From Streptomyces davaonensis JCM 4913 (GTDB lineage: Bacteria; Actinomycetota; Actinomycetes; Streptomycetales; Streptomycetaceae), in the NCBI RefSeq assembly GCF_000349325.1, contig NC_020504.1:1832053-1896052 (forward strand): a stretch of DNA of 64,000 nt. Reading direction: 5' to 3'. Below are positions 9,058 through 19,041 of the stretch, in pieces; position 1 is the stretch's first letter; every line of letters begins with the position of its first letter. The position numbers were made by a program, and so were the translations under genes. The notes beneath the pieces are model-generated. The model made no database searches. It worked only from the letters and a program-made list of their open reading frames with translations, and had not been told where the DNA came from.

Positions 9058-10557
9058 GTGCACCGCAGATTCTTCGCGCCCGGCGTGCTCGCGGCGGCCT
9101 CCGTACTGCTGGCGATCCCGGCATCGGCCGCGAGTTCCGCCCCCGGCGCATCGGGCATCGGCGATCCCTACTACCCGGCTTACGGCAACGGCGGCTACGA
9201 CGTCAGCCACTACGACCTGCGGCTGAAGTACCAGCCCGCGACCGACCGTCTCGAGGGCACGGCGACCCTGCTGGCCCGCACCACCGAGGACCTGTCGCGG
9301 TTCAACCTGGACTTCCTGCTGGACGTCGGCGAGGTGCAGGTCAACGGCGCGAAGGCGTCGTTCGCCACCTCCGGCGAGCACGAACTGGAGATCACCCCGA
9401 AGAAGGCGCTGGCCAAGGGCTCGCACGTGACGATCGTGATCCGCTACAGCGGGGTGCCGTCCGGCGAGAAGGCGTACGGCTTCACCAGTTGGCACCGCAC
9501 CGCGGACGGCGGGGTCGCCGCGAACGAGCCCGAGGCGGCCTGGTGGTGGTTCCCGAGCAACGACCACCCGCTGGACAAGGCCACCTACGACGTGTCGGTC
9601 CAGGTGCCCGACGGCACCCAGGCCATCTCCAACGGCACGCTCCAGTCGACGACTTCACGCCTTGGCTGGACCCGCTACAACTGGCGCTCCAACAAGCCGC
9701 AGGCGACGTATCTCGCCACGCTCGCCGTGGGGAAGTTCGACATCACCACCGGCCGCTCCGAGAGCGGCATCCCGGTCGTCAACGCCTACAGCAAGGACCT
9801 CGGCGACAACGACGGCGCCGCGCGCGCCAGCATCGAGCGGACCGGGGAGATCGCCGACTGGCTGGCCGAGTACTTCGGGCCGTATCCCTTCAACGCGCTC
9901 GGCGGCTATGTGCCGAACACCAACACCGGGTACGCGCTGGAGACCCAGACCCGGCCGTTCTACAGCCCGCGCCAGTTCGCTGCCGGGTCCAACACCCAGG
10001 TGGTCGTGCACGAGTTGGCCCATCAGTGGTACGGCGACCTGGTGTCGGTGTCGGGGTGGAAGGACATCTGGATCAACGAGGGGTTCGCCCGGTACGCGCA
10101 GTGGCTGTGGTCCGAGCACGAGGGCGAGGGCACGGCGCAGGAGATCGCCGACTACGTGTACGCGACGCGTGCGGCCGACGATCCGTTCTGGACGGTGCGG
10201 CCCGGTGATCCGGGGCCGGACAACCAGTTCCACATCGCGGTCTACGACCGGGGAGCGCTGGCGCTTCAGGCGTTGCGGAACGAGATCGGCGACGAGGACT
10301 TCTTCGCGATTCTGAAGGGGTGGACGCAGAAGTACGCCTACGGCAACGCGTCCGTGGGGGACTTCCGGGCGTACGCCGAGCAGGTCTCCGGGCAGTCATT
10401 GGGCTCGCTCTTCGACACGTGGCTGTTCGAGCCGTCGAAGCCTGTTGCTGCGACGGCCCGGTCGGCGTCCATTTCACGGGAGTCGGTGGCTCCGGCTCAG
10501 CCGAAGTCGTGGCGGAAGATCGCGGCGACGAATGACGTGCACGATCACGGTCACTAA
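9058..10557 (+). CDS. Secreted M1 family aminopeptidase
   Basis: 499 residues from GTG 9058 with a clear signal peptide (MHRRFFAPGVLAAASVLLA, cleavage near ASA). The zinc motif is HELAH at 318-322 with the third ligand Glu341 in WINEG, exactly the HExxH-x18-E spacing of gluzincins. GYALETQ before it occupies the GAMEN-type aminopeptidase position. It is shorter than cytosolic PepN and lacks the large helical domain, as in secreted actinobacterial M1 enzymes. It is divergent from the S15/M14 operon, so three secreted peptidases share one region. It converges with the PfkB kinase, with stop codons overlapping by four bases. Confidence 0.93.
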   Translation: MHRRFFAPGVLAAASVLLAIPASAASSAPGASGIGDPYYPAYGNGGYDVSHYDLRLKYQPATDRLEGTATLLARTTEDLSRFNLDFLLDVGEVQVNGAKASFATSGEHELEITPKKALAKGSHVTIVIRYSGVPSGEKAYGFTSWHRTADGGVAANEPEAAWWWFPSNDHPLDKATYDVSVQVPDGTQAISNGTLQSTTSRLGWTRYNWRSNKPQATYLATLAVGKFDITTGRSESGIPVVNAYSKDLGDNDGAARASIERTGEIADWLAEYFGPYPFNALGGYVPNTNTGYALETQTRPFYSPRQFAAGSNTQVVVHELAHQWYGDLVSVSGWKDIWINEGFARYAQWLWSEHEGEGTAQEIADYVYATRAADDPFWTVRPGDPGPDNQFHIAVYDRGALALQALRNEIGDEDFFAILKGWTQKYAYGNASVGDFRAYAEQVSGQSLGSLFDTWLFEPSKPVAATARSASISRESVAPAQPKSWRKIAATNDVHDHGH

Positions 10558-11462
10558 AGGGGGTTCTCGGCTGCGCCGGCCATGAGGTCGGCCCGGGTTA
10601 TCGCGTCCGCCCGGGTCGACGGGACCGTGCAGGCGTAGGCGCCGGCGATCGCGCCGTAGTGGGCACAGCGGTGCGGGGGTTCGCCGTTGAGCCAGCCGAA
10701 GAGGAAGCCCGCCGCGAAGGCGTCTCCGGCGCCGTTGGAGTCGACGATCGGTGCCGGGGGCGTGACCGTCGGGATGTGGGTCAGGCTGCCGTCGGTGAGC
10801 AGGTACGCGCCCTCGGCGCCGGCCGTCGCGACGATCGCCTCGGCGCGGCCCCGCTCGGCAAGGCGGCGCATCGTCGACTCCGGGTCGGGCAGCGCTGTCG
10901 TGGAGAGGAAGACGAGGTCGGCCGCCAGGGCGAAGGGCTCGTGGTAGGGGTTCTCGCCGTCCCAGTTGTGCAGGTCGGTGGAGATCGTCACTCCGCTCTC
11001 GGCGAGGACGGGCAGGGCGTGGGCGCAGGGCTGGGTGATGGAGGCGTGCGCGTGGCGGCTGGCCTCGGCCAGTGTGCGGACCGTGGTCTCCGGGAAGCGG
11101 TCACCGTCGGCCGCCCTGCTGCTGTCGTAGAGGGAGAGGCGGCGGCCGTCGGGGCCGACGAGGTTCACCGCGCGCTTGGTGCCGAGGGGTTGGGGTACGG
11201 CGGTCAGGGCGATGCCGTGGTCCTTGTGCAGTGCGCGGACCAGGTCGCCCTCGGGGTCGTCGCCGAGCAGGTCGAGGTGGTGGGTCCGCAAGCCCAGCCT
11301 GGTCAGGCCCAGCGCCACGAAGTCGCCGGTCTGTCCGGCGCGGGTGCGTACCCCGTCCTCGATCATGTAGCTGTCGGCGTACGGGAGTGGCAGCTCCGGC
11401 ACGTGGATGATCGTGTCGACGCCTGCCCCGCCCAGTACGAGAACGTCGGTGTCGCGGCTCAA
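10554..11462 (-). CDS. PfkB family carbohydrate/nucleoside kinase
   Basis: 302 residues. The start is TTG 11460-11462, supported by GGAGGGG seven bases upstream; no nearer ATG exists, and the region upstream in frame is an antisense shadow of the macro gene. The family signature IVDSNGAGDAFAAGFL (about residues 240-255) includes the catalytic Asp of GAGD, and the N-terminal GGAGVDTI fits the ribokinase fold. Substrate is unknown; ribose, adenosine and fructose are family options. The TTG overlaps the stop of the macro-domain gene (TTGA), so translation is probably coupled to an ADP-ribose-related function. Confidence 0.88.
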   Translation of the reverse strand: MSRDTDVLVLGGAGVDTIIHVPELPLPYADSYMIEDGVRTRAGQTGDFVALGLTRLGLRTHHLDLLGDDPEGDLVRALHKDHGIALTAVPQPLGTKRAVNLVGPDGRRLSLYDSSRAADGDRFPETTVRTLAEASRHAHASITQPCAHALPVLAESGVTISTDLHNWDGENPYHEPFALAADLVFLSTTALPDPESTMRRLAERGRAEAIVATAGAEGAYLLTDGSLTHIPTVTPPAPIVDSNGAGDAFAAGFLFGWLNGEPPHRCAHYGAIAGAYACTVPSTRADAITRADLMAGAAENPL

Positions 11463-11947
11463 CTCTGCCCCTCCCCATGGTCGTAGACCGTGACGGGGAT
11501 CCCCCGGCGCACCAGCCGATCGGTGATCAGCGGCTCCACCCGGGACCATTTGCCACCGGCCAGACCGCACCCTATCCGGGGCATGTGGACGGAGGCGCCG
11601 AGTTCCGTGGCCTTGTCCGCGAGGCGGTCCAGGGCCGCGTCGATCGCCTCGTAGCGCACGGGGACGCCCTTGCTGCCGGTGCGTATGCCGCGCTGGCCGA
11701 CCAGGTTGGCGACCCACACATAGGGCTCGACCTGGACGAACTGCGCCGCTCCCAGGCCGAAGTCGTTCGCGGCGCGGCCGCGGTGCCAGGCGCGGTAGGC
11801 CTTCTCCGGCTCCGGCCAGCGGCGCGACACGGCGAGCACGAAGCCCTTGCCCCATCCCCCGATGTCGTTGCAGACATGGGCGATCACCTTGACGCCCTTC
11901 ACCGACGGAACGGTGGCGTCACCCCGGACGTACGTGATCTCCGACAT
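11459..11947 (-). CDS. Macro-domain protein, TARG1/DarG-like (putative ADP-ribosyl hydrolase)
   Basis: 162 residues, ATG 11945-11947. The sequence begins with YVRGDAT and continues with HVCNDIGGWGKGFVLAV, then ends with PRIGCGLAGGKWSRVEPLI. These are landmarks of the ALC1/TARG1/DarG branch of macro domains, which bind ADP-ribose and in TARG1/DarG remove it from protein or DNA. No DarT-like toxin is next door, so a toxin-antitoxin role is not supported here. It overlaps the PfkB kinase by four bases. A 6-bp hairpin (11966-11980) separates it from the permease gene upstream. Confidence 0.85.
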   Translation of the reverse strand: MSEITYVRGDATVPSVKGVKVIAHVCNDIGGWGKGFVLAVSRRWPEPEKAYRAWHRGRAANDFGLGAAQFVQVEPYVWVANLVGQRGIRTGSKGVPVRYEAIDAALDRLADKATELGASVHMPRIGCGLAGGKWSRVEPLITDRLVRRGIPVTVYDHGEGQS

Positions 11948-11988
11948 GACGCCACCGTAGGCGCTGCCACTGACAGTGGCCCCTGGAT

Positions 11989-13455
11989 TTACTTCGTGAG
12001 CTCGGCCAGCTCCGCGTCCTCCGTCTTCGCCACCCGGCGCCGGACGGCGAACCAGCCGCCGACCAGCATCGCGGCGATGACCGGGATGAGCAGCAGGGTC
12101 TTGCGGCCGACCTCGGGGTCCTTCCACATCAGGCCGAGCACGGCGAGCAGGAAGGCGATCGTGACGATCTCGGTGACCGGGCTGCCGGGGAGCCGGAAGG
12201 ACGGGCGGGTGACCAGGCCCTCCTTGGCGCGGCGGACGAACATCAGGTGGCAGATCATGATGATCACCCAGGTGCTGATGATGCCGAGGGAGGCCACGTT
12301 CAGCACGATCTCGAAGGCCTGGCTCGGCATCAGGAAGTTCAGGCCGACGCCGAGCACGCACACCGCGCAGGTCAGCAGGATGCCGCCGTAGGGCACCTGG
12401 CTGCGGTTCATGCGGGCGGTGAACCTGGGGGCCGAGCCCGCCATGGCCATGGAGCGCAGGATGCGGCCGGTGGAGTACAGGCCGGAGTTCAGGGAAGACA
12501 TGGCGGCCGTCAGGACCACCAGGTTCATCACGTCGCCCGCGCCCTCGACGCCGATCTTCGACAGGACCGTCACGAAGGGGCTCTCGTCGGCCGAGTAGAC
12601 CGAGCCGGGGAGGAGAAGGGCCAGGAGGACGACCGAGCCGACGTAGAAGAGACCCACGCGCCACATGATCAAGTTCACCGCGCGCGGGACGACCTTCTCC
12701 GGCTCGGCGGTCTCGCCCGCGGCGACGCCGACGAGCTCCAGGGCGGCGTACGCGAAGATCACGCCCTGCATGACGAGGACGACCGGCATCATGCCGTGCG
12801 GGAGCACACCGCCGTTGTCGGTGATGACGTCGAGGCCGGGAGTCTGACCGCCGACCTCATGCTGGGTCGCCAGCAGGAAGATGCCCACGAACATGAAGGC
12901 GACGAGGGTGGCGACCTTGATGATCGCGAACCAGAACTCCAGCTCGCCGAAGATCTTCACCGAGATCAGGTTCACCGCCAGGACCACCGCGAGGGCGGCG
13001 AGGGCCAGCAGCCACTGGGGGATGTCGGTGAACATGCTCCAGTAGTGCGTGTACAGCGCGATGGCGGTGATGTCGGCGATACCGGTCGTGGACCAGTTCA
13101 GGAAGTACATCCAGCCGGCGACATAGGCGCCCTTCTCGCCGAGGAACTCCCGCGCGTAGGACACGAAGGAGCCGGAGGAGGGCCGGTACAGGACCAGCTC
13201 GCCGAGGGCCCGGACCACGAAGAAGGCGAAGATGCCGCAGACGAGGTAGGCGACGGCGAGCGCGGGGCCCGCGTTGTGCAGTCGGCCGCCGGCGCCCAGG
13301 AAGAGTCCGGTGCCGATGGCGCCGCCGATGGCGATCATGTTGACGTGGCGGGCCTTGAGGTCCTTGCTGTAGCCGGCATCGCCCGCGTCCGCGGGCGTCT
13401 GGGCCGCCACGGTGGGGGATACGGCCTGTGCCGTGTCCACGGCGTCCTTGCTCAC
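11989..13455 (-). CDS. ansP: Amino-acid permease of the APC family, probably L-asparagine type
   Basis: 488 residues starting at GTG 13455 ([10 protein letters not shown]); a longer in-frame extension to 13548 lacks typical composition and was not used. About twelve hydrophobic helices. The first carries [15 protein letters not shown], the APC substrate-binding loop, and the N-terminal tail has [15 protein letters not shown], typical of the AnsP/GabP/CycA group. I recall near-identical Streptomyces proteins named L-asparagine permease, but GABA or another amino acid cannot be excluded. It is divergent from the MerR regulator gene with about 220 bases between, so MerR control is possible. Confidence 0.85.
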   Translation of the reverse strand: MSKDAVDTAQAVSPTVAAQTPADAGDAGYSKDLKARHVNMIAIGGAIGTGLFLGAGGRLHNAGPALAVAYLVCGIFAFFVVRALGELVLYRPSSGSFVSYAREFLGEKGAYVAGWMYFLNWSTTGIADITAIALYTHYWSMFTDIPQWLLALAALAVVLAVNLISVKIFGELEFWFAIIKVATLVAFMFVGIFLLATQHEVGGQTPGLDVITDNGGVLPHGMMPVVLVMQGVIFAYAALELVGVAAGETAEPEKVVPRAVNLIMWRVGLFYVGSVVLLALLLPGSVYSADESPFVTVLSKIGVEGAGDVMNLVVLTAAMSSLNSGLYSTGRILRSMAMAGSAPRFTARMNRSQVPYGGILLTCAVCVLGVGLNFLMPSQAFEIVLNVASLGIISTWVIIMICHLMFVRRAKEGLVTRPSFRLPGSPVTEIVTIAFLLAVLGLMWKDPEVGRKTLLLIPVIAAMLVGGWFAVRRRVAKTEDAELAELTK

Positions 13456-13678
13456 GTGGTGGTACCACTCTCTGGTGCGCCCGAGCGGATCGCGCTCGGG
13501 TGTCCGGACGTACGAATGGCCTGCGCCCTGCGTAGGGGCACAGACCAAGGGGCCACCTTCCCCGACGGAACGCGACTCACGCGGTGGCCTATGTCACAGA
13601 GCGTTACATCTCACACGGTTGCTCCGGGCTGGTCGCAGAAGGTGTCACAGCATTGGTGAGACAGCGATACTGCTGCAC

Positions 13679-14392
13679 ATGACGACCGGCACCGAGGAAC
13701 CCACCCTCACGATCGACGAGCTGGCCGCGCGGGCGGGGATGACGGTCCGCACGGTGCGGTTCTACGGCACCAAGGGGCTGCTGCCGCCCCCGGTGATCGG
13801 CCCGCGCCGGGTGGGGCACTACGGGCGGGAGCATCTGGCCCGGCTGGAGCTCATCGAGGAGCTTCAGCAGCAGGGTCTGACTTTGGCGGCGATCGAGCGG
13901 TATCTGCACCGGCTGCCGCCGGGCCTCGACGCCCATGACCTCGCCGTGCACCGGGCCGTGGTGGCGTCCTGGGCGCCGGAGGCCGTGGAGACGGTGACAC
14001 GGGAAGAGCTGGAGCAGCGGGCGGGGCGGGCGCTCGGCGACGAAGACCTGGAGCGGCTGGCCGCGATGGGCGTCGTCGAGTTCGCCGGCGAGCACTTCCG
14101 GGTCGATCTCGGGGTGCTGCGGCTCGGGGTGCAGCTGCTGGACATGCCGCTGTCGCAGGAGTCGATCCTCGCCGCGCGCAGGGTGCTGCTCCAGCACTCT
14201 CGGGCCGCGGCCCACGAGTTGTCGCAGCTGTTCCGCGGCGAGGTGTCCGAACGCGCCGCCCAGGACGTGAAGTCGCTCTCCGCCGATATGCAACCCCTGG
14301 TCGTCCAGGCCCTGTTGACGACGTTCCAGCGCTCGCTCAAGGAGGAGCTGCGCGAGTGGGTCAAAGCCTCGGAGACGGACGGACCCGCCTGA
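13679..14392 (+). CDS. MerR family transcriptional regulator
   Basis: 237 residues from ATG 13679. The N-terminal helix-turn-helix and wing read TIDELAARAGMTVRTVRFYGTKGLLPPP, followed by GHYGREHLARLELIEELQQQGLTLAAI: the classic MerR DNA-binding and dimer-helix start. The C-terminal 150 residues are helical with no Cys cluster, so it is not a metal sensor. It lies between a permease (divergent) and a beta-oxidation operon (convergent); either could be a target. The last four codons and the stop form one arm of a strong terminator. Confidence 0.9.
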   Translation: MTTGTEEPTLTIDELAARAGMTVRTVRFYGTKGLLPPPVIGPRRVGHYGREHLARLELIEELQQQGLTLAAIERYLHRLPPGLDAHDLAVHRAVVASWAPEAVETVTREELEQRAGRALGDEDLERLAAMGVVEFAGEHFRVDLGVLRLGVQLLDMPLSQESILAARRVLLQHSRAAAHELSQLFRGEVSERAAQDVKSLSADMQPLVVQALLTTFQRSLKEELREWVKASETDGPA

Positions 14393-14412
14393 GAGGCTCA
14401 GGCGGGTCCGTC
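14378..14412. terminator. Bidirectional terminator hairpin between merR and fadB-like genes
   Basis: A perfect 15-bp stem (14378-14392 with 14398-14412) and a 5-base loop, GAGGC. The left arm includes the MerR stop codon TGA. The hairpin serves both convergent genes. There is no T-run, as usual in Streptomyces. Confidence 0.8.
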
Positions 14413-14436
14413 GGCCCCGGTGCTGTACGCCCGTGA

Positions 14437-16602
14437 CTAGTCCTTGAAGGGCTCGCCCTTCTCCGCCTTCTCCACGAGCAGCGCCGGAGGCGTGAAGCGG
14501 TCGCCGTACTTCTCCGCCAGTTCGTTCGCTCGGGTGACGAAGCCCGGGAGGCCGCCCTCGTAGCCGTTGATGTACTGGAGGACTCCGCCGGTCCAACCGG
14601 GGAAGCCGATGCCGAAGATGGAACCGATGTTGGCGTCGGCGACCGACGTGAGGACGCCTTCCTCCAGGAGGCGGACGGTGTCCAGGGCCTCCGAGAAGAG
14701 CATGCGTTCCTGCATGTCCTTGAAGGGGATCTCGGCGTCCGAGCGCGTGAAGTGTTCGCGCAGGCCCGGCCACAGGCCCGCGCGCTTGCCCGAGTCGTCG
14801 TAGTCGTAGAAGCCCGCTCCGCCGCTGCGGCCGGGGCGGTCGAACTCGTCGACCATGCGGTCGATGACGGACTCCGCCGGGTGCGTGGCCCAGGTGCCGC
14901 CCGCCTCCTCCACGGCGCGCTTCGACTCGTTGCGGATCTTGCGGGGCAGCGTCAGCGTCAGTTCGTCCATCAGGGACAGGACCTTCGCCGGGTAGCCCGC
15001 CTGGGCCGCCGCCTGTTCCACCGAGGCCGGTTCCACGCCCTCGCCGACCATCGCCACGCCCTCGTTGATGAAGTGGCCGATCACGCGGGAGGTGAAGAAG
15101 CCCCGGGAGTCGTTCACCACGATCGGGGTCTTCTTGATCTGGCGGACCAGGTCGAAGGCCCGGGCGAGGGCCTCGTCGCCCGTGCGCTCGCCCCTGATGA
15201 TCTCCACCAGCGGCATCTTGTCGACCGGCGAGAAGAAGTGCAGGCCGATGAAGTCCGACTGGCGGTCCACCCCTTCGGCCAGGGCGGTGATCGGCAGCGT
15301 CGAGGTGTTGGAGCACAGCAACGCGTCCGGCTCGACGATGTGCTGGATCTCCTGGAAGACCTTGTGCTTCAGCTCCGGGTTCTCGAACACCGCCTCGATC
15401 ACCGCGTCGCAGCCCGCCACGTCCTGCGGGTCGGCGGTGGGGGTGATGCGGGCCAGGAGGGCGTCCGCCTTCTCGCGGGTGGTGCGGCCCCTGGCGACCG
15501 CCTTCTCGCAGAGCTTCTCGGAGTAGGCCTTGCCCTGGGCCGCGGCCTCCGCGGACACGTCCTTGAGGACGACCTCGATGCCCGCGCGGGCGCACGAGTA
15601 GGCGATGCCCGCGCCCATCATCCCGGCGCCGAGCACGGCGACCTTGCGGACCTGGCGCGGGTCGATGCCCTTGGGGCGATTCGCGCCGGAGTTGACCGCC
15701 TGGAGGTCGAAGAAGAACGCCTGGATCATGTTCTTCGAGGTCTGGCCCGCGGCCAGTTCGACGAAGTAGCGCGCCTCGATGATCTGCGCCGTCTCGAAGT
15801 CGACCTGCGCGCCCTCGACCGCGGCCGCGAGGATGTTCCGCGGGGCGGGGTAGGGCGCGCCGTTGGTCTGCTTCTTCAGGTTGGCGGGGAACGCGGGGAG
15901 GTTCGCCGCGAACTTGGGGTTCGCCGGGGTGCCGCCGGGGATCCGGTAGCCGGGCTTGTCCCAGGGCTGGAGCGACTCGGGGTTGGCCTCGATGAAGGCG
16001 CGGGCCTTGGCCAGCATCTCCTCCTGGGTGGCGGCCACTTCGTCGACCAGGCCGTTGTCCAGGGCGCGCTGCGGGTTGTACTGGGTGCCCTGCAACAACA
16101 CCTTCAGCAACGCGTCCGTGATGCCCAGCAGGCGGACCGTGCGGACCACACCGCCGCCGCCCGGGAGCAGGCCGAGGGTGACCTCGGGGCAGCCGATCTT
16201 GGAGCCGGGGGCGTCGAGGGCGACGCGGTGGTGGCAGGCGAGGGCGATCTCGTAACCGCCGCCGAGGGCCGCGCCGTTGAGGGCGGCGACGACCGGCTTG
16301 CCGAGGGTCTCGATGCGGCGCAGGTTGCGCTTGATGGCCATGCCGCCGTCGAGGAGCTCCTGGGCCGTCTCCGGGGTGACCCGGATCAGGTCGCGCAGGT
16401 CACCGCCCGCGAAGAAGGTCTTCTTCGCCGAGGTGATGATGACACCGCGGATGGTGTCCTTCTCCGCCTCCAGACGGTCGGTGACCTGCGCGAGGGAGTC
16501 GCGGAAGGCCTGGTTCATGGTGTTGGCGGACTGGCTGGGGTCGTCGATGACGAGGGTGACGACGCCGGTGCGGTCCTGTTCCCAGCGGATGGTCGTGGTC
16601 AT
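14437..16602 (-). CDS. fadB: Fatty-acid oxidation multifunctional protein: enoyl-CoA hydratase / 3-hydroxyacyl-CoA dehydrogenase
   Basis: 721 residues. The N-terminal crotonase domain (1-250) has FFAGGDLRDL and GAALGGGYEIALAC for the oxyanion hole. The NAD-binding dehydrogenase domain begins with KVAVLGAGMMGAGIAYSCA at about 325, followed by SNTSTLPI and the signature GLHFFSPVDKMPLVEI. A C-terminal 3HCDH domain completes a FadB/FadJ-like chain. It hydrates enoyl-CoA and oxidises the 3-hydroxyacyl-CoA. It is transcribed last in the operon, 41 bases after the thiolase gene, giving the alpha/beta pair of a trifunctional complex. Confidence 0.93.
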   Translation of the reverse strand: MTTTIRWEQDRTGVVTLVIDDPSQSANTMNQAFRDSLAQVTDRLEAEKDTIRGVIITSAKKTFFAGGDLRDLIRVTPETAQELLDGGMAIKRNLRRIETLGKPVVAALNGAALGGGYEIALACHHRVALDAPGSKIGCPEVTLGLLPGGGGVVRTVRLLGITDALLKVLLQGTQYNPQRALDNGLVDEVAATQEEMLAKARAFIEANPESLQPWDKPGYRIPGGTPANPKFAANLPAFPANLKKQTNGAPYPAPRNILAAAVEGAQVDFETAQIIEARYFVELAAGQTSKNMIQAFFFDLQAVNSGANRPKGIDPRQVRKVAVLGAGMMGAGIAYSCARAGIEVVLKDVSAEAAAQGKAYSEKLCEKAVARGRTTREKADALLARITPTADPQDVAGCDAVIEAVFENPELKHKVFQEIQHIVEPDALLCSNTSTLPITALAEGVDRQSDFIGLHFFSPVDKMPLVEIIRGERTGDEALARAFDLVRQIKKTPIVVNDSRGFFTSRVIGHFINEGVAMVGEGVEPASVEQAAAQAGYPAKVLSLMDELTLTLPRKIRNESKRAVEEAGGTWATHPAESVIDRMVDEFDRPGRSGGAGFYDYDDSGKRAGLWPGLREHFTRSDAEIPFKDMQERMLFSEALDTVRLLEEGVLTSVADANIGSIFGIGFPGWTGGVLQYINGYEGGLPGFVTRANELAEKYGDRFTPPALLVEKAEKGEPFKD

Positions 16603-16643
16603 GAGGGGATCTCCGTAGAAGTCTCTTGTGGCCGCTGGGGTGT

Positions 16644-17858
16644 TCAGACGCGTTCGACGATGGTGGCGATGCCCATGCCGCCGCCGACGCAGAGGGTGGC
16701 GAGGCCGTAGCGCTTGTCCTGGCGCTCCAGTTCGTCGACGAGGGTGCCGAGGATCATGGCGCCGGTGGCGCCGAGGGGGTGGCCGAGGGCGATGGCGCCG
16801 CCGTTGACGTTGACCTTGTCCAGTGACAGGCCCATGTCGCGCACGAAGCGCAGGACGACCGCGGCGAACGCCTCGTTGATCTCGACGAGGTCGATGTCGT
16901 CGATGGTCAGGCCCGCCTTGGCGAGCGCCTTGCGGGTGGCCGGGGCCGGGCCGGTGAGCATGATGGTGGGCTCGGAGCCGGATACGGCCGCGGAGACGAT
17001 CCGTGCGCGCGGGGTGAGGCCGTAGCGCTCGCCGACCGCCTTCGAGCCGATGGCCACCAGCGACGCGCCGTCGACGATGCCGGAGGAGTTGCCCGCGTGG
17101 TGCACGTGGTCGATCTTCTCGACCCAGTGGTACTTCTGGAGCGCGACCGCGTCGAAGCCACCGAGGTCACCGATGTCCGCGAAGGACGGCTTCAGCTTGC
17201 CGAGGGAGTCGGCGGTGGTGCCCGGCCGCAGGTGCTCGTCGTGGTCGAGGACGACCAGGCCGCTGCGGTCCTTCACCGGGACGACCGACTTCTCGAAGCG
17301 GCCCTCCTTCCAGGCCGTGGCCGCCCGCTCCTGGGAGAGGGCCGCGTACTCGTCCACGTCGCGCCGGGAGAAGCCCTCGATGGTGGCGATCAGGTCGGCG
17401 CCGATGCCCTGCGGCACGAAGTTGACGTCGAGGTTGGTCATCGGGTCGTTGAACCAGGCGCCGCCGTCGGAGGCCATCGGCACCCGGGACATGGACTCCA
17501 CACCGCCCGCGAGGACGAGGTCCTCCCAGCCCGAACGGACCTTCATCGCGGCCAGGTTGACGGCCTCGAGGCCCGAGGCACAGAAGCGGTTCTCCTGTAC
17601 GCCGGCCACGGTGTCCGGAAGTCCGGCGGCGATGGCGGCGATCCGGGCGATGACCGAGCCCTGGTCGCCGACCGGCCCGACGACGCCGAGCACGATGTCG
17701 TCGATCGCGGCCGGGTCGAGGCCGGGCCGGCGGGCCTGGATCTCGTGGATGAGCCCGACGACGAGGTCGATGGGCTTGGTGCCGTGCAGGGCGCCGTTCG
17801 CCTTGCCGCGGCCGCGCGGGGTGCGGATCGCGTCGTACACATACGCTTCGGTGCTCAC
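16644..17858 (-). CDS. fadA: Acetyl-CoA C-acyltransferase (3-ketoacyl-CoA thiolase)
   Basis: 404 residues. The acylated Cys is in [13 protein letters not shown] (about residue 91). The C-terminal catalytic His is in GHPLGATG and the second Cys in [11 protein letters not shown]. It performs thiolytic cleavage of 3-ketoacyl-CoA as the last step of beta-oxidation. Genes on either side (acyl-CoA dehydrogenase, FadB-like) match this degradative role rather than biosynthetic acetoacetyl-CoA formation. A short 40-base spacer follows the acyl-CoA dehydrogenase. Confidence 0.93.
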   Translation of the reverse strand: MSTEAYVYDAIRTPRGRGKANGALHGTKPIDLVVGLIHEIQARRPGLDPAAIDDIVLGVVGPVGDQGSVIARIAAIAAGLPDTVAGVQENRFCASGLEAVNLAAMKVRSGWEDLVLAGGVESMSRVPMASDGGAWFNDPMTNLDVNFVPQGIGADLIATIEGFSRRDVDEYAALSQERAATAWKEGRFEKSVVPVKDRSGLVVLDHDEHLRPGTTADSLGKLKPSFADIGDLGGFDAVALQKYHWVEKIDHVHHAGNSSGIVDGASLVAIGSKAVGERYGLTPRARIVSAAVSGSEPTIMLTGPAPATRKALAKAGLTIDDIDLVEINEAFAAVVLRFVRDMGLSLDKVNVNGGAIALGHPLGATGAMILGTLVDELERQDKRYGLATLCVGGGMGIATIVERV

Positions 17859-17898
17859 AGGGAAGCCTTTCGGTGAGGGTCGGCCCAGCAGGAGGGCT

Positions 17899-19041
17899 TC
17901 AGCCGAGCAGGGAACGGCCGATGATCTCCTTCATGATCTCGGTCGTCCCGCCGTAGATGGTCTGGATACGTCCGTCGGTGAACGCCTTCGCGACGGGGTA
18001 TTCGCTCATGTAGCCGTATCCGCCGTGCAATTGCAGACAGCGGTCGGCGACGCGCTTCTGGAGTTCGGTCGCCCACCACTTGGCCATGGAGGCGTGCACG
18101 GCGTCGAGTCCGCCGCCGGAGTGCTCCTCGACACAGCGGTCGAGGAAGGTGCGGGTCACCGCGCACTCGGTGGCCATCTCCGCTATCTCGAACCGGATGT
18201 GCTGCTTGGTGGCGAGCGGCCGGCCGAACGCCTCGCGCTCCTTGACGTACGTCGTGGTGAGCTCCAGGAGGTGCTCGGCGCCCGCGATGGCGGCGACCGC
18301 GATGCTCAGGCGCTCCTGAGCGAGGTTCGTCATCAAGTGGACGAAGGCGCCGTTGAGTTCACCGAGGAGGTTCTCCTTCGGGACCCGGACGTCGTTGAAG
18401 AACAACTCGGCCGTGTCCTGCGCCTTCTGTCCGATCTTGTCGAGGTTGCGGCCCCGCTCGAAGCCCTCCGTCCCGCGCTCGACCACCAGCAGCGACAGGC
18501 CGTGCGCGCCGCCCTCGGGCGTCGTCTTGGCGACGACGATGACCAGGTCGGCGAGGATGCCGTTGGAGATGAACGTCTTGGAGCCGTTCAGCAGCCAGTG
18601 GTCGCCGCGGTCCTCGGCCCGGGTGGCGATGCCCTGGAGGTCGGAGCCCGCGCCCGGCTCGGTCATGGCGATGGCCGTGATCAGCGAGCCGTCGCAGAAG
18701 CCGGGCAGCCAGCGGCGCTTCTGCTCCTCGGTGGCGAGCGAGGTGAGGTACGGGCCGATGATGTCGTTGTGCAGGCCGAGGGCGATACCGGGCGTCCCCG
18801 CGCGGGTGAACTCCTCGGCCATGACGGCGCTGTAGCGGAAATCGTCGGTGCCGCCGCCTCCGTACTCCTCGGGCACGGCCATGCCGAGCAGGCCCTGCTT
18901 GCCGGCCGCGCGCCAGGCGTCGCGGGAGACGATGCCGTCCTTCTCCCACTGCTCGTAGTGCGGCAGCACCTCCTTGGCGAGGAAGCTGCGCACGGTCTCG
19001 CGGATCGCCTCGTGCTCGTCGGAGTAGATCCGCCGCTTCAT
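17899..19041 (-). CDS. Acyl-CoA dehydrogenase
   Basis: 380 residues; start at ATG 19039-19041 ([13 protein letters not shown]). The frame is open further upstream, but that part is the shadow of the CoA-transferase gene. Family motifs include [17 protein letters not shown] and the C-terminal [18 protein letters not shown], whose Glu is the usual catalytic base position. It is an FAD enzyme forming the trans-2-enoyl-CoA and needs ETF as electron acceptor. Its ATG overlaps the CoA-transferase stop (ATGA), so it is translationally coupled. Chain-length or branch preference cannot be read. Confidence 0.93.
   Translation of the reverse strand: MKRRIYSDEHEAIRETVRSFLAKEVLPHYEQWEKDGIVSRDAWRAAGKQGLLGMAVPEEYGGGGTDDFRYSAVMAEEFTRAGTPGIALGLHNDIIGPYLTSLATEEQKRRWLPGFCDGSLITAIAMTEPGAGSDLQGIATRAEDRGDHWLLNGSKTFISNGILADLVIVVAKTTPEGGAHGLSLLVVERGTEGFERGRNLDKIGQKAQDTAELFFNDVRVPKENLLGELNGAFVHLMTNLAQERLSIAVAAIAGAEHLLELTTTYVKEREAFGRPLATKQHIRFEIAEMATECAVTRTFLDRCVEEHSGGGLDAVHASMAKWWATELQKRVADRCLQLHGGYGYMSEYPVAKAFTDGRIQTIYGGTTEIMKEIIGRSLLG

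Noticed and set aside
11459..11947. DarTG toxin-antitoxin system
   Set aside because: The macro protein resembles DarG but there is no DarT-like ADP-ribosyltransferase beside it; the partner is a PfkB kinase.
14752..16710. 652-codon plus-strand frame
   Set aside because: Shadow of the FadB-like gene; composition (Gly/Arg/Asp/Val repeats) and lack of motifs.
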